In this document: one piece after another, positions 1 to 8,581 of the stretch
Layout: every line of letters starts with the position of its first letter
How positions within the stretch are numbered: the first letter of the stretch is position 1
NCBI RefSeq assembly: GCF_001650345.1
Contig: NZ_LVHF01000012.1
Span: forward strand, 124,001-188,000
Source: Photobacterium jeanii
GTDB taxonomy: Bacteria; Pseudomonadota; Gammaproteobacteria; Enterobacterales; Vibrionaceae
Length of the DNA: 64,000 nt
Direction of reading: 5' to 3'
Program-made: the position numbers and the translations under genes
The notes under the pieces: generated by a model
Told to the model about the DNA's origin: nothing
The model's database searches: none
What the model saw: the letters and a program-made list of their open reading frames with translations, nothing else

Positions 1-114
1 ATTCCACTAATTGCAACTTTGTCATTTCAAGCGTTAGGCTTGGGTTCTTCACTGTGCTTTTTACTTATTTCTGTTCCCATTCCCACAATGAATTTATTTC
101 ATGCTGTTAATTAA
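1..114 (+). CDS. 3' end of an unidentified membrane protein (partial)
   Basis: The first frame is open from base 1 to a TAA at 112-114 and encodes 37 residues. They form a hydrophobic helix (the LGLGSSLCFLLISVPIPT stretch) followed by a short tail ending FHAVN. This looks like the last transmembrane segment of an integral membrane protein running in from the left. The fragment is too short for family assignment; a transporter is possible. The roughly 260 bases between its stop and emrD hold no recognisable gene. Confidence 0.4.
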   Translation: MPLIATLSFQALGLGSSLCFLLISVPIPTMNLFHAVN

Positions 115-372
115 AATAACTTCGCATTATCTTTTCTAATCCAAATCATAATAAAGAATCGTGCTTGCTGATACGCTATTTTCTTGCCAGAGTCGCTTGT
201 CGGCTTTACTATCACCACCACTTAAAGCAGATATAGAAACTAAATAGCATCACTAAGATAGGTTATAGATTTATCTAAAGGGTTATTGTTGGAGTAAAAT
301 TCTGCGATAGGGCAATTTTTCTCAAAGAAATCACGTTTTTTATTATATTGTTCTGTTGTGAGGGATTTAGCT

Positions 373-1581
373 GTGGTTCAGCAATCATCAGAAACTAAAA
401 TGGCGCGTTTGTTATTTTTAATAATCATCTTGGCTGCCGTAGGCCAAATGACGCAAACAATGTATGTGCCTGCTATTCCGGCCATGTCAGAGTTCTTTGC
501 CGTTGAGTCTTCGTACTTACAGGCAGTTATGGCTGCATATTTAATTCCATACGGCTTGTCGCAATTTGTTTATGGTCCAATGTCAGATCGTATTGGTCGC
601 CGTCCTGTGATCATGTTAGGTATGGCTATTTTCCTAGCGGGTACAGTGATGGCAATCTGGGCGCCGAGCTATGAGATCTTCCTACTAGCTAGCTTTATCC
701 AAGGCTCAGGTACAGGTTGTAGTGGTGCTATGTGTCGTACGATTACCCGTGACTGTTATAACGGTACTGATTTGCACCGAGCTAACAGCTTGGTAAGCAT
801 GGGAGTGATCTTTTCACCGTTATTAGCGCCAGTATTAGGTGGTTACCTATCTAGCTACTTTAACTGGGAAGCGAGCTACTACTTCCTACTTGGATTTGGT
901 GTGCTAGTTACTTTGGCAATGATGTTTCATTTCACTGAAACATTGCCAAAAGAAAGTCGTCGCAATGAAAAAGTATGGGTTAGCTACCGTCACGTGCTAT
1001 CTAACCGTCAGTTCCAAGGTTATGTCCTTTGCTTGATTGCAACCTTCGCGGGTATTGCAGTATTTGAAGCAGCGGCAGGCGTGCTACTGGGTAGTGTGCT
1101 GAAATTAGAGCCAACAATGGTGAGCTTTTTGTTCGTACTGCCATTACCGGGTTACTTAGGCGGTTCGTGGTTATCGGCAAACTTAGTGAAGAAAATGGGG
1201 AATACCCGTGTGCTTTACCTTGGTATGGCAGCTATCGTATTAGGTGCGGTAACTATTTTGGTACCAGGTCTAGCGGGAATGGTAACAGTCAGTTCTTTGA
1301 TTGGTGGTGCATTCTTGTACTTCATTGGTGCTGGTGTGCTTTTCCCAGCAGCAACAACATCAGCGATTGAACCGTTTCCTCATCATGCAGGTACTGCCGG
1401 TGCGGTATTAGGTGGTTTACAAAACCTTGGTGCAGGTTTGGCAACATTGGCAGCTTCATTGATGCCAGCTGAAAACCAAATGAGCCTAGGTGTTGTGATG
1501 TCTGTGATGGCGGTATTGGTGTTCATTAGCTTAAGTTGGGTTCGTCGCAATCAACAACACGATGAGCCAGTACTGGTGTAA
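373..1581 (+). CDS. emrD: Multidrug efflux MFS transporter, EmrD family
   Basis: This is an inner-membrane proton-drug antiporter of the DHA1 major facilitator family. The protein follows E. coli EmrD closely: VGQMTQTMYVPAIPAM in helix 1, the loop 2-3 signature GPMSDRIGRRPVI, SPLLAPVLGG in helix 5, and EPFPHHAGTAGAVLGGLQN near the end. About 400 residues and twelve hydrophobic segments fit the family (EmrD has 394). An in-frame GTG exists at 358, but GAGGGA at 360-365 lies 7 bases before the GTG at 373, so 373 is the better start. A hairpin terminator follows. Family assignment is firm; substrates (uncouplers and detergents for the E. coli protein) are inferred. Confidence 0.88.
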   Translation: MVQQSSETKMARLLFLIIILAAVGQMTQTMYVPAIPAMSEFFAVESSYLQAVMAAYLIPYGLSQFVYGPMSDRIGRRPVIMLGMAIFLAGTVMAIWAPSYEIFLLASFIQGSGTGCSGAMCRTITRDCYNGTDLHRANSLVSMGVIFSPLLAPVLGGYLSSYFNWEASYYFLLGFGVLVTLAMMFHFTETLPKESRRNEKVWVSYRHVLSNRQFQGYVLCLIATFAGIAVFEAAAGVLLGSVLKLEPTMVSFLFVLPLPGYLGGSWLSANLVKKMGNTRVLYLGMAAIVLGAVTILVPGLAGMVTVSSLIGGAFLYFIGAGVLFPAATTSAIEPFPHHAGTAGAVLGGLQNLGAGLATLAASLMPAENQMSLGVVMSVMAVLVFISLSWVRRNQQHDEPVLV

Positions 1582-1619
1582 CCATACAATACTGTAAATA
1601 ACATCAGATTTGAGATAAG

Positions 1620-1647
1620 AAAAAGGCAGGTTTAACCTGCCTTTTTG
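1620..1647. terminator. Bidirectional terminator between emrD and yciU
   Basis: An 11-bp perfect inverted repeat (AAAAAGGCAGG, loop TTTAA, CCTGCCTTTTT) sits between two convergent genes. It has A-runs on the left and T-runs on the right, so it can serve both emrD and the minus-strand yciU. Confidence 0.85.
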
Positions 1648-1675
1648 CTTTGCTTAAACGGTGTGTTTAAAGCGA

Positions 1676-2002
1676 TTAGTCACGTTTCCAAAGGATGTGA
1701 CAGAATTTGTTTTCTGGATCGCGGCTTACCAGAAGGCGAGCAAATACATCGTCTAGAACATCGTCTTCTTCGTTTACTAGACCAATACGTACTTCAGCGT
1801 ACACTTCGCCATCGACGTCAAAGCCAACGTGTTCACCCCAGTCTTTACCTGTTTCTACGAGCTCTGCCGCACCACGGTCTTCAAATTGGGCTGTGAAAAG
1901 AATGACATCAGCAGGTTCAAGATTATCCTGTGCCATTTCTAGGAAAATGTCGTACGCGGTGTCGATTACGTCGTCGTATGAAATCAGGTCTTGGTTTTCC
2001 AT
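1676..2002 (-). CDS. yciU: dsDNA-mimic protein of the YciU/HI1450 family (DUF440)
   Basis: This small, very acidic protein of 108 residues aligns along its length with E. coli YciU: AYDIFLEMAQDNLEPADVILF, EDWxEHVxFD-like GKDWGEHVGFDVD, and the end DVFARLLVSRDPENKFCHILW. HI1450-family proteins carry a surface charge pattern like the DNA phosphate backbone and were proposed to bind HU-type proteins; that function is known for the family, not shown here. The gene stands alone and converges on emrD with a shared terminator. The ATG at 2002 is the only sensible start. Confidence 0.9.
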   Translation of the reverse strand: MENQDLISYDDVIDTAYDIFLEMAQDNLEPADVILFTAQFEDRGAAELVETGKDWGEHVGFDVDGEVYAEVRIGLVNEEDDVLDDVFARLLVSRDPENKFCHILWKRD

Positions 2003-2080
2003 ATAACTTCTATAACTCTACTTACAAATGAGTGAAGGGCTATAGTAGCCTTTATCCTAGAACAACTGCAAGGTAGACGA

Positions 2081-3646
2081 TCAATGCTCGATGATCTGCT
2101 CCAGCTCTTTAGGCGCAAGATCAAGTACTGGTTGGCGCTGTGCCTTCTTAAGCTTAGAAACATACTTGCTGAACGACATCGGCTTGGCGAAAAGATAACC
2201 TTGGCAATATTTGATGCCCAGCGCGTTTACACGTTCTGCCTGCTCTGTTGTTTCAATCCCTTCTGCAATCACATCACAGTCGAAGCGTTTAGCTAAGTTG
2301 CAAATACTATCCAAAATAGAATGCGTGATGGTGTCGGTACTTGATGCAGCAACAAAAGCGCGGTCGATCTTTAGCACTTCAAAACTGAGTTGTTGCAGGC
2401 GTGACAACCCTGAATAACCACTGCCAAAATCATCTAATGCCCAAGTAACACCATGCTGACGAAGTTTAGTCATCCCCGTTTGTAATTGTGCGAGTTGATC
2501 ATCGGTGAAGGTTTCTCGTTCGGTAAATTCAAGCACAATCCCATGCTGAAGCGCTGGTGAGTGCTTGATGATGCTGATGAGCTTACGAACAAAGAAGGGA
2601 TTTGCAATCATTGATGCTGTCACATTCAGTGACAGGTAGTGGTCTGGGTTAATTTTGTCGAGAACAGCTTTATTACGCGCGGCTTCAGCTAAGAGCTTAA
2701 GGGTAATATCGTTAATCAAGCCGCTATTTTCAGCAATGGTGATAAATTCCGCAGGGGTTGTTAAGCCATTGTGAGGGTGTTCCCAACGCAGTAGGATTTC
2801 AGCTCCACGCCATTGTTGTGTTTGGCTGCAAACAATAGGTTGAAGGTACCCTACAAATTCATTGTTCTTGATGGCCTGTACGATCTCGGACTCTAAAGTA
2901 CGGCGGTTACGGCACAGCGAACTTAGTCCAACAACAAATAGAGCGCTAATGAGAAAGATGATTAAAATGGCGTAGAGAAGCTGATCTTTAAATGCCTTGA
3001 GTAGTAAGTGACCATTGTAGCCAGTCATAACGGTATAAGGGTATTTCTGTGAATCGACTTCGATCAGATTGAGTAAATCACAGTTTTTGACTTCAGCATC
3101 ACCTGCGACGAAATTTCCGTTATAGATGACTTTAGCTTTCATGCTGTGACGAGCGCCGAAATCACTGACCCAAAAATCAATGTAATCTAAGTGCAACGAC
3201 ACTCTAACCCACATATCTTGCGCCGGAATCAGGTAAAAAAGTGCATTTTTATTACGGCGTTGATCTTTTGCTGTGTAAGTAAAGCGTCCGGTAAAGTCGC
3301 TGTAATTTTTTGGTAGTTCACGGGAGATATCGACATTGTGCTGACGACTTCGATCAGAACACACAATTTTGTTATCTCGAATGAAGCTGATTTCTTTTAT
3401 AGAGACGGAATCGTAGATGATGTCTTCGAGGGCCTGACGGTCACTTTCAGTACAAAAATCATTACTGGTATCAATCGCCGCTAGTTTTTTTTCGATACCA
3501 GTGAACAAAGCATCCATACGCTCAACAGCAATAGACGCTGATTGTTCCATTTTTTCTTCGGTATCTAAAACAACCCAAAATATATCGACAAGTAGCGCTA
3601 AGATAATAAACAAAGGAATAAATTTGATACTTCTCGCGCTCATCAT
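2081..3646 (-). CDS. CSS-motif EAL-domain cyclic-di-GMP phosphodiesterase
   Basis: This is a membrane-bound c-di-GMP phosphodiesterase. An N-terminal membrane helix (about 8-27) is followed by a roughly 200-residue periplasmic region with the CSS-type motif (VCSD near residue 96) and a second Cys (NCDLL), then a second helix (about 223-245) and a cytoplasmic EAL domain. The EAL catalytic set is present: E-I-L for EAL, the N of LNVTAS, EFTERE, DDFGSGYSGLSRL, LKIDRAF and AEGIET. In characterised CSS-EAL enzymes (E. coli PdeC and relatives) the two periplasmic cysteines form a disulfide that controls activity through the DsbA/DsbB system; that control is inferred here. Two adjacent ATGs start the frame and no strong Shine-Dalgarno is visible. 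The gene is monocistronic. Confidence 0.87.
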   Translation of the reverse strand: MMSARSIKFIPLFIILALLVDIFWVVLDTEEKMEQSASIAVERMDALFTGIEKKLAAIDTSNDFCTESDRQALEDIIYDSVSIKEISFIRDNKIVCSDRSRQHNVDISRELPKNYSDFTGRFTYTAKDQRRNKNALFYLIPAQDMWVRVSLHLDYIDFWVSDFGARHSMKAKVIYNGNFVAGDAEVKNCDLLNLIEVDSQKYPYTVMTGYNGHLLLKAFKDQLLYAILIIFLISALFVVGLSSLCRNRRTLESEIVQAIKNNEFVGYLQPIVCSQTQQWRGAEILLRWEHPHNGLTTPAEFITIAENSGLINDITLKLLAEAARNKAVLDKINPDHYLSLNVTASMIANPFFVRKLISIIKHSPALQHGIVLEFTERETFTDDQLAQLQTGMTKLRQHGVTWALDDFGSGYSGLSRLQQLSFEVLKIDRAFVAASSTDTITHSILDSICNLAKRFDCDVIAEGIETTEQAERVNALGIKYCQGYLFAKPMSFSKYVSKLKKAQRQPVLDLAPKELEQIIEH

Positions 3647-3932
3647 GGTATTTAAGAGGTGGTTGTTAAAAGGGGAGGAAATATAAAGGCAAATGACTAT
3701 ACGTGCATAGGATTTTTTGCACTTATGTCGGTTAATTTAACAATTATTGATTTACATTAAATTTTCCACTGGGGTTTGCAACATTTAGTGTCGAACCATA
3801 GATAAGTGAAGAGATTAAATACACATGCATGTGTGAAAAATGAACAATAAAAACAATGGAATGGATAAGATGTAAAATCATGGGCAAATTGTATATGATT
3901 CATTTGATACATCAGAACGACAGGTAACGACA

Positions 3933-4706
3933 GTGGCGAAAAGACTTCCCGTCTTAAGCAGGGAACAGGGCTTTCAACAGGAATATATGCCGGCATTATT
4001 AGAGGCTGCAAAGCAATTTCGAGCCGGTTTAAATCAGAACTTTCATAGCATTTATCTTAATGGAAGTGTTGCACGCCATGAAGCTGTGTGGGGTAAATCT
4101 GATCTAAATTTTACTATCATCACTCAGCAAAAATTGCGCAGCCAAGATGAGTCAGCAATTAGCGCCATTCAGTGGCGTTTGACGCGTAGCTTCCCGAAAA
4201 TTACTGGAGTGACGATAAAAACGGCCTCCCGCGAACAAGTGCTTAGCTTAGAGGGTATTTTTGAGTGGGGTGTATGGCTTAAGCATTGTTCAGTCTGCTT
4301 GAATGGTGATGATCTTTCATCGCGCTTTGGTAGTTTTGAAGTGAGCTGGGATATTGGACGCTCAATGAACGGCGACTTGAAAGATCTATTGCCCGAGTAT
4401 CGTCACAAGATCATGAAAACCAAAGTGATAGATAATTACCTCGATTATTGTGAGTTTATTGGTAAGAAAATGATCTGGAGTGCCTACTGTTTGGTGCTGC
4501 ATAGCAAGCAACAGTGGGAACTTGATATAAACCGTGCTGCGGATGTGTTTTTAGATGTGTACCCAGAGCACCTAATGGATGTGGAACGTGCATTTATTTT
4601 GGCTTCCCGTACTCAAGTGCCGAAAAAAGCCAGTTTGTTTTTACTCGATCAATTTGGTCAATGGATCGTGGCTGAGTTCGATAAAATTAATCGTCGCATT
4701 GGTTAA
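3933..4706 (+). CDS. Nucleotidyltransferase-fold protein, probably inactive, upstream of polB
   Basis: This 257-residue protein starts at GTG. Residues about 40-60 (YLNGSVARHEAVWGKSDLNF) match the GS-x(n)-SDxD active-site signature of the minimal nucleotidyltransferase (aadA/KNTase-like) fold, except that the second catalytic aspartate is asparagine (SDLN). The remainder is helical with several Trp and no other family hallmark that I recognise. The stop lies 11 bases before the polB TTG start, so the two are almost certainly co-transcribed. No substrate can be named: it could be a pseudoenzyme, a substrate-binding accessory to PolB, or an enzyme using a variant metal site. Confidence 0.65.
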   Translation: MAKRLPVLSREQGFQQEYMPALLEAAKQFRAGLNQNFHSIYLNGSVARHEAVWGKSDLNFTIITQQKLRSQDESAISAIQWRLTRSFPKITGVTIKTASREQVLSLEGIFEWGVWLKHCSVCLNGDDLSSRFGSFEVSWDIGRSMNGDLKDLLPEYRHKIMKTKVIDNYLDYCEFIGKKMIWSAYCLVLHSKQQWELDINRAADVFLDVYPEHLMDVERAFILASRTQVPKKASLFLLDQFGQWIVAEFDKINRRIG

Positions 4707-4717
4707 CTGAGGTCGTT

Positions 4718-7102
4718 TTGCAATCGTATTCCACAGGGTTTGTTTTAACCCGCCAAAGCCGAGATTACCAAGGTCAAACTGAAGTCATTTTGTGGGTTAA
4801 AACCGAACAAGGACCAGTACGACTTGTTGTTGCTGGCGATAAACCCGTTTGTTTTGTGCCTGAAGAACAACAGCAGCAAGCAGAGCAATTATTAGCGCAA
4901 GCACAGATTTCGGCAACTTGGCGCCAAGTTGGTTTAAAGACTTATCAGCATAAACCTGTCGTTGCATGTTATAACCAAACTGTACGAGATGCTCATCAAG
5001 TTAGTCAGGTATTGGCAACAAATGGTGTTACGTGCTTTGAATCTGACATTCGTCTGGCCGATCGTTTCTTGATGGAGCGTTTTATCCGTGGTGGCATTGT
5101 TTTCACTGGGGACAGTATTCAAAAGCAGGGCTATGTTGAATACCGAAATGTAAAAGCGAAAGCGGCTGAATTTCAGCCACAGTTGTCTATGGTTTCGCTT
5201 GATATTGAGTGTTCTGAAAAAGGCATTCTGTATTCTGTCGGTTTACATTCTGATGCCGATAGCCGAGTAATTATGGTTGGTGATCCAACAAGCGTAAAAG
5301 AAGCTGAACAACAAACATGGATTCAGTGGGTTTCTGATGAAAAATCATTATTACTGGCATTAGAGGCTTGGTTTCAGCGATACGATCCCGACATTATCAT
5401 CGGTTGGAGTGTGATTGATTTTGACTTTAGGCTGCTATTAAAGCGGGCGGAATGGCATAAACTTCCTTTTCGTATTGGACGAGGCAATCAAACGCCGCAT
5501 TGGCGTCAATCAAACAAAAATAGCCATCAAGGCTTTATTACTATTCCGGGTAGGGTAGTGCTCGATGGCATTGATACTTTAAAAACCGCGACTTATAACT
5601 TTCGCTCTTGGTCATTAGAATCGGTATCTCAAGAACTGCTGGGTGAAGGTAAGGCCATTCACAATGTTCATGATCGTATGGCTGAAATTAACCATATGTT
5701 TCGTCATGATAAGCTCTCGCTTGCTCACTATAACCTTCAAGATTGTAAGCTAGTAACACGCATTTTTGAGCACACCCATTTGCTGGATTTTGTTATTGAG
5801 CGTTCGCGCCTAACAGGTGTAGAGCTTGATCGTGTTGGTGGCTCAGTGGCGGCTTTTACTAATCTTTATTTACCGCAGCTTCATCGTGCAGGCTATGTAG
5901 CACCAAACCTTGACAGTGACAATTGGATTGCGAGCCCAGGTGGTTATGTTATGGATTCTAAGCCCGGTTTGTACGAATCGGTATTAGTGCTTGATTTCAA
6001 ATCGCTGTATCCATCTATTATCCGCTCTTTTCGAATTGACCCTATGGGGCTGGTGGAAGGCTTATTGCTTGAAGAAGGGAAAGCTGACAATCAAGCCATT
6101 GCTGGTTTTCGAGGTGGTCGCTTTCATCGTGAGAAACACTTTCTGCCAAAAATGATTGAAGAATTATGGCAAGCACGAGATCAAGCAAAGCGTGATGGAG
6201 AAAAAGCATTCTCGCAAGCGATCAAGATCATCATGAACTCCTTTTATGGCGTATTAGGATCGTCCGGTTGTCGCTTCTTCGATCATCGCTTAGCATCGTC
6301 GATCACTATGCGCGGGCATGAGATCATGAAAATGACTCGCGAGCTTATAGAAAGTCAAGGGTATGAAGTGATCTATGGAGATACTGACTCAACCTTTGTT
6401 TCTTTAAAGCAAGCCCATACAGCTGAAGATGCTGATGAAGTAGGCCAACAGCTTGTTGAGTACATCAACGGCTGGTGGCAGAAGCACCTTGATGATGAGT
6501 ATGGTTTGGTTTCAGCGTTAGAAATTGAGTACGAAACCCATTATCACAAGTTCTTGATGCCTACTATCCGTGGTCAAGAAACGGGCAGTAAAAAGCGTTA
6601 TGCAGGATTGATTGATCGTAATGGTCAACAACAAATTGTTTTCAAAGGGCTTGAGACTGTACGTACTGATTGGACGCCATTAGCGCAAGAGTTTCAGCAA
6701 ACGCTTTACCATAAGGTGTTCCATAACGAAGATGTGGAAGACTATATCCGCGATTATGTTGAGCGAGCTCAACAAGGTGAGTTCGATGATAAGCTGGTAT
6801 ATCGCAAGCGACTAAGACGAAAGCTAGTTGAATACCAAAAGAATGTACCGCCTCATGTAAGGGCTGCACGTTTAGCTGATGAAATTAATGCTCAGCTTGG
6901 ACGTCCACTGCAATATCAACATGGTGGTTGGATTGAGTATTTAATTACGTTAAACGGTCCAGAGCCTGCTGAATCACGAAAAAGCACTATTGATTACCAA
7001 CATTACATTGATAAACAAATAAAGCCTGTAGCAGAAGGGATCTTGCCATTTATAGGCAAAGATTTTGAAGAGCTTATTGCACCACAAATGGGGCTGTTTT
7101 AA
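4718..7102 (+). CDS. polB: DNA polymerase II (family B)
   Basis: This translesion and replication-restart polymerase has 794 residues (E. coli PolB has 783). All family-B landmarks are visible in order: 3'-5' exonuclease motif I (SLDIECSEKG, D162/E164), motif II in IIGWSVIDFDFRLL, polymerase motif A DFKSLYPSIIRS, motif B KIIMNSFYGVLG and motif C YGDTDS. The start codon is TTG at 4718, with GAGG five bases upstream just after the stop of the preceding gene. In E. coli polB is LexA-controlled; I searched the region ahead of the two-gene unit for a CTG-N10-CAG box and did not find one, so SOS control is not supported by what I see. Confidence 0.96.
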   Translation: MQSYSTGFVLTRQSRDYQGQTEVILWVKTEQGPVRLVVAGDKPVCFVPEEQQQQAEQLLAQAQISATWRQVGLKTYQHKPVVACYNQTVRDAHQVSQVLATNGVTCFESDIRLADRFLMERFIRGGIVFTGDSIQKQGYVEYRNVKAKAAEFQPQLSMVSLDIECSEKGILYSVGLHSDADSRVIMVGDPTSVKEAEQQTWIQWVSDEKSLLLALEAWFQRYDPDIIIGWSVIDFDFRLLLKRAEWHKLPFRIGRGNQTPHWRQSNKNSHQGFITIPGRVVLDGIDTLKTATYNFRSWSLESVSQELLGEGKAIHNVHDRMAEINHMFRHDKLSLAHYNLQDCKLVTRIFEHTHLLDFVIERSRLTGVELDRVGGSVAAFTNLYLPQLHRAGYVAPNLDSDNWIASPGGYVMDSKPGLYESVLVLDFKSLYPSIIRSFRIDPMGLVEGLLLEEGKADNQAIAGFRGGRFHREKHFLPKMIEELWQARDQAKRDGEKAFSQAIKIIMNSFYGVLGSSGCRFFDHRLASSITMRGHEIMKMTRELIESQGYEVIYGDTDSTFVSLKQAHTAEDADEVGQQLVEYINGWWQKHLDDEYGLVSALEIEYETHYHKFLMPTIRGQETGSKKRYAGLIDRNGQQQIVFKGLETVRTDWTPLAQEFQQTLYHKVFHNEDVEDYIRDYVERAQQGEFDDKLVYRKRLRRKLVEYQKNVPPHVRAARLADEINAQLGRPLQYQHGGWIEYLITLNGPEPAESRKSTIDYQHYIDKQIKPVAEGILPFIGKDFEELIAPQMGLF

Positions 7103-7129
7103 GCCCCATAATGTGATGATCAAACTGGA

Positions 7130-7441
7130 TTAATCAAAATAAGCGATTGAAACGACTTTACCTTTGCTCGCATGAATAGGGTCGAATTTGATTGCACCAC
7201 GGTTTGGGGTGCAAATCTTGAGTAAATCGCCACAATCAAAGATGGCGAGTACGGTTTCATCATTGCGGAAAACAGTGGGTAAAGGTTTACCAATTTCACA
7301 TTGGCAAGGTTCACCTTCGTGGAGCCACTCAACTTTGTGAATGCGCTTTTCTTGAGTTGGGGCTGAAACGTGGTTAGCAATTGATGAAAAAACAGATTCC
7401 GCTTGTTCACGGCTTTCAGCAGATGGTACAAAAAAATCCAT
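7130..7441 (-). CDS. Conserved-looking small protein of unknown function
   Basis: This is a 103-residue acidic soluble protein with no signal peptide or membrane helix. It contains three cysteines, two as C-x-C (PCQCEIG) and one in FDCGDLLK, but no family I recognise. The ATG at 7441 is preferred over the longer frame beginning at 7483 because GGAGGG lies a few bases upstream of it. It converges on polB with only 27 bases between stop codons. Codon use resembles the neighbours, so it is probably a lineage-specific core gene. Confidence 0.7.
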   Translation of the reverse strand: MDFFVPSAESREQAESVFSSIANHVSAPTQEKRIHKVEWLHEGEPCQCEIGKPLPTVFRNDETVLAIFDCGDLLKICTPNRGAIKFDPIHASKGKVVSIAYFD

Positions 7442-7596
7442 GGTTCCCTCCAAATTATAAATAACTATGCATAATCCATACATAGTATCCTAACAAACGC
7501 TATATCAAATCACTTGAATCATCAAGCGGTCTTTTCGTTAACTTAAATTGAGTATATGGTTAAATTAAGGAATTCATCATAAAGAAGGGTGGGAGA

Positions 7597-7857
7597 ATGG
7601 AGCAATTAGAGTTTTTTTCTATTCCAAGCCCTTGTGTTGGTGTTTGCCAAGTTAATGAGCGTGGTTATTGTCGTGGCTGTATGCGAAACAGGGAAGAGCG
7701 CTTTAATTGGCAACAAATGACACCCGATCAGCAGCGCAACACGCTAAGATTATGCCGACAACGTTACCTTCGAATGCTGAGAGCTGCAAAAGCTGCACAA
7801 ATTGATACGAAAGCAGATGAGGATATAGACAATCCACAGGCTGGTTTGTTTGATTAG
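7597..7857 (+). CDS. DUF1289 family (YdhL-like) cysteine-motif protein
   Basis: This 86-residue protein has the family signature near its N terminus: PSPCVGVCQVNERGYCRGCMR, four cysteines in a C-x3-C-x7-C-x2-C arrangement, followed by an arginine- and tryptophan-rich helix (NWQQMTPDQQRNTLRLC). The four cysteines suggest a metal site. DUF1289 proteins, including E. coli YdhL, have no established function. The Shine-Dalgarno GGGAGA lies directly ahead of the ATG. A terminator shared with rplY follows. Confidence 0.85.
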   Translation: MEQLEFFSIPSPCVGVCQVNERGYCRGCMRNREERFNWQQMTPDQQRNTLRLCRQRYLRMLRAAKAAQIDTKADEDIDNPQAGLFD

Positions 7858-7875
7858 CCTTAATTTGGATAAAAA

Positions 7876-7900
7876 AAAGCGCCCATAGGGCGCTTTCTTA
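7876..7900. terminator. Bidirectional terminator between the DUF1289 gene and rplY
   Basis: AAAGCGCCC, loop ATA, GGGCGCTTT forms a perfect 9-bp stem. A run of A precedes it (a U-tract for the minus-strand rplY transcript) and CTTAG follows, so it works best for rplY and can also stop the plus-strand transcript. Confidence 0.82.
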
Positions 7901-7918
7901 GAACTTTGTATACGCGAA

Positions 7919-8197
7919 TTAAACGCGTTTGAAGTCCATGTGCTCAACTTTTGGCTTGAACGCGTGACGTTGGATGTCTTGCGGCTTAACCTTAACTTCT
8001 TGACCGTCGATCACTAGAGTGATTACTTCGTAGAACTCAGGCTTTTCCATTTGGTTGATCACATCGCTGTGAACTAGCTCAATTGATACAGGCGCTGCTT
8101 CACCACCGTAAACGATAGCTGGGAATTTACCTGCGTGACGTAGACGGCGGCTCGCACCTTTACCTAGGTCAGTACGTACAACTGCTTCAAATTTCAT
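7919..8197 (-). CDS. rplY: 50S ribosomal protein L25 (short form)
   Basis: L25 binds the 5S rRNA E-loop in the large ribosomal subunit. The 92-residue product (E. coli 94) shows [51 protein letters not shown], the typical short L25 without the CTC extension. The start is ATG at 8197; the open frame extends 33 bases further upstream but homologs begin MKFEAVVR. In E. coli rplY lies next to radD (yejH) and rsuA-bcr; here about 8.5 kb with the haem receptor and the T6SS module separates them. Confidence 0.96.
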   Translation of the reverse strand: MKFEAVVRTDLGKGASRRLRHAGKFPAIVYGGEAAPVSIELVHSDVINQMEKPEFYEVITLVIDGQEVKVKPQDIQRHAFKPKVEHMDFKRV

Positions 8198-8496
8198 TTT
8201 AAATACTCTTAAGTAAAATTCACTATGCAATGCGACCTTGCATAGCGTCGTTCAAAACGAGCGCGAATACTAACACCCCCCCTAAAAAGTCGCAACCTTA
8301 AAACGTGATTCCTAGTGACTTTCAATAATATAGCCAAAGAGCAGCTTCGAATGAGGGCGGTTTGGTTGCAAATTGTGCGTATTATTTCTGTTGGGATAAT
8401 CATGCACTAGCTGTAAAAAGCCAGAAAGTAAAATATTGCTTCCAATAAATTTGATCTGGATGCACAAAAAGTTGTTTTTGTGATCTAAATCATATT

Positions 8497-8515
8497 GATA
8501 ATGATAGTAATTCTC
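8497..8515 (+). promoter_or_regulatory. Fur box upstream of the haem receptor
   Basis: GATAATGATAGTAATTCTC closely matches the 19-bp Fur consensus GATAATGATAATCATTATC in its left half and centre, with a degraded right half. A second partial match (GTGATAATTCTC) begins about 28 bases downstream. The location, 67 bases before the receptor start codon, fits iron-repressed transcription. The rest of the 8198-8581 spacer holds the divergent rplY promoter and no gene. Confidence 0.78.
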
Positions 8516-8581
8516 GTTTGTGTTTGTGATAATTCTCAGCAACAACATACTACTTGATAAAAATATCATTAAGCAGGGATT

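Noticed and set aside
3700-3932. LexA (SOS) box ahead of the nucleotidyltransferase-polB unit
   Set aside because: No CTG-N10-CAG palindrome could be found, although polB is LexA-controlled in E. coli.
7120-7431. 103-codon frame overlapping the small gene at 7130-7441
   Set aside because: Same strand, shifted frame; the other frame has GGAGGG before its ATG and protein-like composition.
8310-8580. Short minus-strand frames between rplY and the haem receptor
   Set aside because: They cross the Fur box and promoter region and have low-complexity, non-protein-like translations.
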